In this document: piece after piece, positions 60,089 through 64,000 of the stretch
Position numbering within the stretch: position 1 is the first letter of the stretch
Layout of the letters: each line of letters begins with the position of its first letter
Assembly (NCBI RefSeq): GCF_042651485.1
Contig: NZ_JBHSDH010000013.1
Span: forward strand, 310,001-374,000
Origin: Sphingorhabdus_B arenilitoris
GTDB taxonomy: Bacteria > Pseudomonadota > Alphaproteobacteria > Sphingomonadales > Sphingomonadaceae
Direction: 5' to 3'
Length of the DNA: 64,000 nucleotides
Translations under genes and position numbers: made by a program
Notes under the pieces: generated by a model
What the model saw: only the letters and a program-made list of their open reading frames with translations
What the model was told of the DNA's origin: nothing
The model's database searches: none

Positions 60089-62605
60089 ATGCAAATCCGT
60101 TATTTTTTGGCAGCAAGCGTAACCGCCATCGGTGTGGCTGCTGCAACAGCGCCCAGCGCCGCTTTGGCGCAGTCAACCGGATCGGTTGAATTTGAGGATG
60201 AGATTGTTGTTACAGGTCAAGCTGAGACCAGCATAGGTGGGATCGAATTTCCCGATACCCCAAAGGCAAAGCAGGTATTGGATGAAGAGGCGATACGTCG
60301 TCAACGTCCAGGTCAGACAGTGAATGACATTGTCAACTTGATACCCGGTGTCAGCTTTCAAAATAATGACCCATGGGGTTCGTCGGGTGGCGGCTTCACT
60401 ATTCGTGGGTTTGGAGCTGATCGTGTTTCACAGACGCTGGATGGCTTGCCTTTGAACGATTCTGGTAACTATGCGCTGTACACCAACCAGCAGGTTGATT
60501 CCGAGGTTTTGGAGTCAGTAAACGTAAACCTGGGCACAACTGATGTCGATAGCCCAACTGCTTCCGCAACTGGTGGAACAATCAATATTCGCACACGTGA
60601 GCCGGGCGATGATTTTGGTCTGACAACAACCATGACCTTTGGCGACGTATTGGCTGCGGGTGCCACTGATACCGTTTACATGCGGGGCTTTGGCATGGTC
60701 GATACCGGTGATATCACCGGGGCAGGTACAAAGGCTTTTGCATCTGTAAGCTATACGCGTTATGGCGTGCCATATAACCCTTACGGCCAAGTCGATAAGA
60801 CGCAATTTAACGGTAGCATTTGGCAAGATATCGGAAGTAACGGTGACTTTATTTCGGTGGCGGGGCACTATAACCGCAACCGTAACAATTTTGCCGGCTC
60901 TGAATCCATCGGCAATTTGCTGCAATATTATGACGGCCTATTTTCAAAAGAAGATCGCTTCCGGGTTTATGAGTTCAGCGGAGAGTTTCCGTGTTCAGTC
61001 CCCAGCGGGCAGGTTTTAGGCGGCGGCGGCACTAACGGCGTGTCTGAGCGCTATGATGACCGCAATGGCTGTGGTGCAGCATTTTACCGCCGGTATAATC
61101 CTTCTGATACTGGGAACATTCGGGGTGCTTCGCGTTTCTCATTGTCGGACAAACTGACGTTTACTTTTGACCCAAGTTATCAATATGTCAAAGCCAATGG
61201 CGGTGGACCAGATGACCTGCGGGAATCGTTCTTTACACCCGGTGGAACGACCATACCGCTTACGGGGGCGTTCAATGGAGGCTATTATTTTGGCCGGGAT
61301 TTGAACGGCGATGGCGATTTATTAGACCGTGTGGCAGGCACCGATCCCAGTCAAACGCAAACAAATCGTTATGGGGCGGTCGCGAACCTGATCTATGACC
61401 TTAGCTCTGACCACCGGTTACGTTTAGCATATACGTGGGACAGTGCCCGACATCGCCAAACGGGTCAAATTGGCGGCATGCTGCAAAATGGTGAACCAGA
61501 TAATGTATTCGCGATCGATAATCCGGTGCTTGACCTAGATGGATTGGAAGTCAACAAGCGGGACCGTCTTTCTTATGCGATACTACATCAGGTCTCTGGC
61601 GAATATCGAGGGAATTTTGGAGATTTAACTGCCGTAATCGGTCTGCGCGCTCCATTTTTCAAACGGCGTTTGAATCAGAATTGCTACACTACATCGATTA
61701 GTGGCTTTGTAGATTGCCCCAACCCAGGGCAAGACCTGAGCCAATATGAAGCAGCAAACCCGACATATGCGCCGCCACTTTCCCGGACCTATAAATATGA
61801 TAGTTTGCTACCAAACGTTGGCTTCACCTATCATTTCGGGGATTCTGCATCCGTTTTTGGTAACTATGCAAAAGGTTTGTCCGTACCGGGAACCGATCCC
61901 CTTTATGACTCGCTTTTCCTTGCCGATGACGACCGCGCTCGTCCAGTTCCCGAAACCACCGACAGCTTTGACGTCGGCTTTCGGTTCAGCTCCGGTAATA
62001 TCCAAGCTCAGATTGGCGGTTATTTCACACAATACAAGGATCGTTTAGCATCAGCGTTTGATCCAGATGCGAATATGGGCGAAGGGGCGGTCGTATTCCG
62101 CAACCTCGGCCGCGTGGATAAATATGGTGTTGATGGCTCCATTGCTTACCGCCCGAATTCTAACATTTTGCTATATGTTTTTGGTTCAATAAATGAATCT
62201 GAAATTAAGGAAGATGTTCAATCCGGGGTTGATGCGAATGACCAACCGCTGTTCCTTGCGACTGGTGGAAAGTCAGAATCTGGAACTCCTGACTATTCGT
62301 TTGGTGCTCGCGGACAAGTTGCCTTTGGTGATTTTGAAATTGGTGCGCAGGTGAAACGTACTGGCCCACGCTGGGTGAATGATCTTAACCTTGATCGTGC
62401 TCCAGCATATACAATCGTCGATTTTGATGCCCGCTGGACTTTGGGGCAGTTTGCTACTGGCGGCGATGTCGCGATCCAGTTTAACCTGACAAACTTATTC
62501 GATGAATATTATGTCGGATTTTTTGGTGGTTCGCTTGACGGATTCGGTTTTGCCCAAATCGGCGCTCCGCGTGCAGGTAGTGTGTCTGTAATTATCGGGT
62601 TCTAA
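60089..62605 (+). CDS. TonB-dependent outer-membrane receptor
   Basis: 838 residues. Signal peptide about 1-29 (to AALAQ). The TonB box is EIVVTGQ (about 34-40). The plug domain follows (about 45-180): QTVNDIVNLIPGVSFQ, GGGFTIRGFGADRVSQTLDGLP, TASATGGTINIRTR. The rest is a beta-barrel with many aromatic-ended strands, closing on a C-terminal Phe (SVSVIIGF). Substrate unknown. The gene looks slightly more AT-rich than its neighbours. Confidence 0.93.
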   Translation: MQIRYFLAASVTAIGVAAATAPSAALAQSTGSVEFEDEIVVTGQAETSIGGIEFPDTPKAKQVLDEEAIRRQRPGQTVNDIVNLIPGVSFQNNDPWGSSGGGFTIRGFGADRVSQTLDGLPLNDSGNYALYTNQQVDSEVLESVNVNLGTTDVDSPTASATGGTINIRTREPGDDFGLTTTMTFGDVLAAGATDTVYMRGFGMVDTGDITGAGTKAFASVSYTRYGVPYNPYGQVDKTQFNGSIWQDIGSNGDFISVAGHYNRNRNNFAGSESIGNLLQYYDGLFSKEDRFRVYEFSGEFPCSVPSGQVLGGGGTNGVSERYDDRNGCGAAFYRRYNPSDTGNIRGASRFSLSDKLTFTFDPSYQYVKANGGGPDDLRESFFTPGGTTIPLTGAFNGGYYFGRDLNGDGDLLDRVAGTDPSQTQTNRYGAVANLIYDLSSDHRLRLAYTWDSARHRQTGQIGGMLQNGEPDNVFAIDNPVLDLDGLEVNKRDRLSYAILHQVSGEYRGNFGDLTAVIGLRAPFFKRRLNQNCYTTSISGFVDCPNPGQDLSQYEAANPTYAPPLSRTYKYDSLLPNVGFTYHFGDSASVFGNYAKGLSVPGTDPLYDSLFLADDDRARPVPETTDSFDVGFRFSSGNIQAQIGGYFTQYKDRLASAFDPDANMGEGAVVFRNLGRVDKYGVDGSIAYRPNSNILLYVFGSINESEIKEDVQSGVDANDQPLFLATGGKSESGTPDYSFGARGQVAFGDFEIGAQVKRTGPRWVNDLNLDRAPAYTIVDFDARWTLGQFATGGDVAIQFNLTNLFDEYYVGFFGGSLDGFGFAQIGAPRAGSVSVIIGF

Positions 62606-62620
62606 ATAAAACAGATTTGG

Positions 62621-62657
62621 AAAAAAGGCGGGGCTTGTTAAAGTTCCGCCTTTTTTT
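62621..62657. terminator. Bidirectional terminator after the TonB receptor
   Basis: AAAAAAGGCGG (62621-62631) pairs with CCGCCTTTTTT (62646-62656), followed by T. It serves both this gene and the convergent mtgA. Confidence 0.85.
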
Positions 62658-62665
62658 GGCTATTG

Positions 62666-63367
62666 TTATTTATAAATACAGCTATCGAGCCCGTCGCGTT
62701 TCACGATGTTAATCCTCGCCGCGATGCTGTTGCCATAGCGGCGGGTGAAGCCCTTGGCTCCGTTCACGGCCCGTTTTTTGGGTGAGGGAAGGGCGGCTGC
62801 AATTCGCGCGGCTTCTTGTTTAGTTAGGTTTTTCGCCGGTTTTTCGAAATAGCGCTGCGATCCTGCTTCGGCGCCATATGTGCCGATACCGGTTTCGGCG
62901 ATGTTCAAATAGACTTCCATTATCCGGTGTTTGCCCCAGATTTTTTCGATGAGGAAGGTGAACCAGACCTCGGGGATTTTTCGAATATAGCGGCTGTAAC
63001 CGGTTCCTTGCCACAAAAAGGCATTTTTCGCTGTTTGCTGGCTAATCGTCGAACCGCCGCGTTTGCTGTTTCTGTTGGCATTTGTTTTGATTGCCTTTTC
63101 AATGGCTTCGCGGTCAAAGCCATCATGGCTGCAAAATTTGCTATCTTCTGCGGCGATTACTGCTCTCGCCATATTGGGCGATATGTCCGATAACGGTGTC
63201 CATTTGCGGGTTGCGCCATTGCTGTCGGTCAACATGGTGATCGTCGTTGGCACGGGCACGAATGCGTATAGGCACACCCACAGCACGCTACCGATGATGA
63301 AATAGAAAATAGTTTTGAAGCAAAAACGAAAAAAACGACGGGAAGGCGAAGGTTTTTCTGTGGTCAT
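62666..63367 (-). CDS. mtgA: Monofunctional biosynthetic peptidoglycan transglycosylase
   Basis: 233 residues. One N-terminal helix (FFRFCFKTIFYFIIGSVLWVCLYAF) anchors it in the inner membrane. The GT51 motifs are AVIAAEDSKFCSHDGFD (catalytic Glu), RGGSTISQQTAKNAFLW and EKIWGKHRIMEVYLNIAETG. It polymerises lipid II into glycan strands. It starts 46 bases after the rpoH stop on the same strand. Confidence 0.95.
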   Translation of the reverse strand: MTTEKPSPSRRFFRFCFKTIFYFIIGSVLWVCLYAFVPVPTTITMLTDSNGATRKWTPLSDISPNMARAVIAAEDSKFCSHDGFDREAIEKAIKTNANRNSKRGGSTISQQTAKNAFLWQGTGYSRYIRKIPEVWFTFLIEKIWGKHRIMEVYLNIAETGIGTYGAEAGSQRYFEKPAKNLTKQEAARIAAALPSPKKRAVNGAKGFTRRYGNSIAARINIVKRDGLDSCIYK

Positions 63368-63413
63368 TCGGATCGATTACCGCAGACCTTCGCCGCCGTC
63401 ATTATTTTTTCGC

Positions 63414-64000
63414 TTAGCTAGCCGGAAGCATCCGATTTTCACCAGCGATACGCAGCATCGCTTTTTGGAGTTTTTCAAACGCCCGCACTTCGATTTGGCG
63501 AACGCGTTCGCGGCTGACATTATAAACTTGGCTCAATTCTTCCAATGTCTTTGGATTATCGACCAAGCGCCGTTCGGCCAATATATGCTTTTCGCGGTCG
63601 TTCAAACCGTCCATCGCCTCTATCAGCATCTGGCTGCGCAGCCCGTCTTCTTGTGCGTCTGCCACACGTTCATCTTGCAATGGCTCGTCATCGACGAGCC
63701 AATCCTGCCACTGGCCGCCACTTTCGCCCTCGTCTCGCATAGGCACGTTCAGCGATGTATCGCCGCCCATCGCCATGCGGCGGTTCATATTGTTCACTTC
63801 CTCCTCGGACACGCCAAGGTCTTTCGCGATCTTTGCCAAAGCTTCGGGGTTTAAATCACCATCTTCAAAGGCTTCGAGGTTATTCTTCATACGGCGTAGG
63901 TTGAAGAATAGCTTTTTCTGTGCCGCGGTTGTGCCGATTTTTACAAGGCTCCAGCTGCGCAAGATAAATTCCTGCATCGATGCACGGATCCACCACATCG
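63414..64000 (-). CDS. rpoH: RNA polymerase sigma-32 factor (partial, C-terminal part)
   Basis: The gene runs off the right edge; about 195 C-terminal residues are present. Region 2.4 is WWIRASMQEFILRSWSLVKIGTT, the RpoH-box-like part is LFFNLRRMKNN, and region 4.2 is TLEELSQVYNVSRERVRQIEVRAFEKLQ. It directs RNA polymerase to heat-shock promoters such as the one proposed for clpP. Confidence 0.93.
   Translation of the reverse strand, partial: MWWIRASMQEFILRSWSLVKIGTTAAQKKLFFNLRRMKNNLEAFEDGDLNPEALAKIAKDLGVSEEEVNNMNRRMAMGGDTSLNVPMRDEGESGGQWQDWLVDDEPLQDERVADAQEDGLRSQMLIEAMDGLNDREKHILAERRLVDNPKTLEELSQVYNVSRERVRQIEVRAFEKLQKAMLRIAGENRMLPAS

Noticed and set aside
1..64000. CRISPR arrays, prophage, integrases, rRNA operons
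   Set aside because: No regularly spaced repeats, phage structural or integrase motifs, or rRNA sequence were seen; the only RNA gene recognised with confidence is tRNA-Leu.

Overview
The window is a chromosomal stretch of an alphaproteobacterium, most likely a sphingomonad (Sphingopyxis/Sphingorhabdus-like). The inference rests on a moderately GC-rich sequence, a ChvI-ChvG-HprK-RapZ-EIIA-HPr regulatory cluster, a short HprK without the Gram-positive N-terminal domain, a trigger factor with a long Lys/Ala/Pro tail, a ParA/ribbon-helix-helix pair, KorAB, and a TonB-dependent receptor. Almost all of it is ordinary, densely packed core genome; no prophage, IS element or CRISPR array was seen.

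Layout: the end of recA and a 340-bp gap with two hairpins (1-587); a GST, alaS and a small exported protein (588-4468); a leftward block of S9 oligopeptidase, CPA2 antiporter, GNAT-nitrilase fusion and icd (4523-11479); phosphatidylserine/ethanolamine synthesis psd-pssA, then rmuC (12308-15260); a lipoprotein, then the leftward chvI-chvG-hprK-rapZ-EIIA-ptsH-rRNA methylase operon (15305-21299); DUF937-type and DUF3597 small proteins with NfeD/SPFH membrane genes (21426-24495); M28 peptidase, guaB, an RsmB-type methylase, a TPR protein, rppH and an esterase (24724-30945); korAB, followed by a compact GxxExxY cassette bounded by a 22-bp inverted repeat (31147-34505); a membrane hydrolase, photolyase, an SDR, purF and hisI (34512-39624); an envelope/partition-like group of a Sel1-SPOR protein, ParA, an RHH protein and a TPR-SPOR lipoprotein (40183-44312); pyrB with a catalytically dead dihydroorotase, ruvX and a DUF3089 hydrolase (44347-48235); gatCAB (48382-51670); two tandem paralogous exported proteins of unknown function, divergent from a three-gene exported operon that includes an M48 protease (51730-55834); tRNA-Leu(UAG); tig-clpP-clpX with a probable heat-shock promoter in front of clpP; a TonB-dependent receptor with a structured leader; mtgA and the end of rpoH.

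The genes fall into a few working groups: nucleotide synthesis (purF, guaB, hisI nearby, pyrB/pseudo-PyrC), protein synthesis and quality control (alaS, gatCAB, tig, clpP, clpX, with the rpoH sigma factor at the right edge), envelope and PTS-type signalling (ChvIG with HPr/HprK/EIIA/RapZ), and membrane lipid synthesis. The most interesting unexplained items are (a) the ParA/RHH pair between two SPOR-domain genes, with a 10-bp inverted repeat in its upstream region; (b) the GxxExxY cassette, whose start and stop codons both touch the inverted repeat; (c) a predicted three-way-junction RNA fold just upstream of the TonB receptor; (d) an apparent ATC start codon for the GNAT-nitrilase gene; and (e) a C-terminal MGGFGR(K/R) tail shared by two otherwise unrelated proteins.

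All domain calls are by eye from recognisable motifs; no search or folding program was run.
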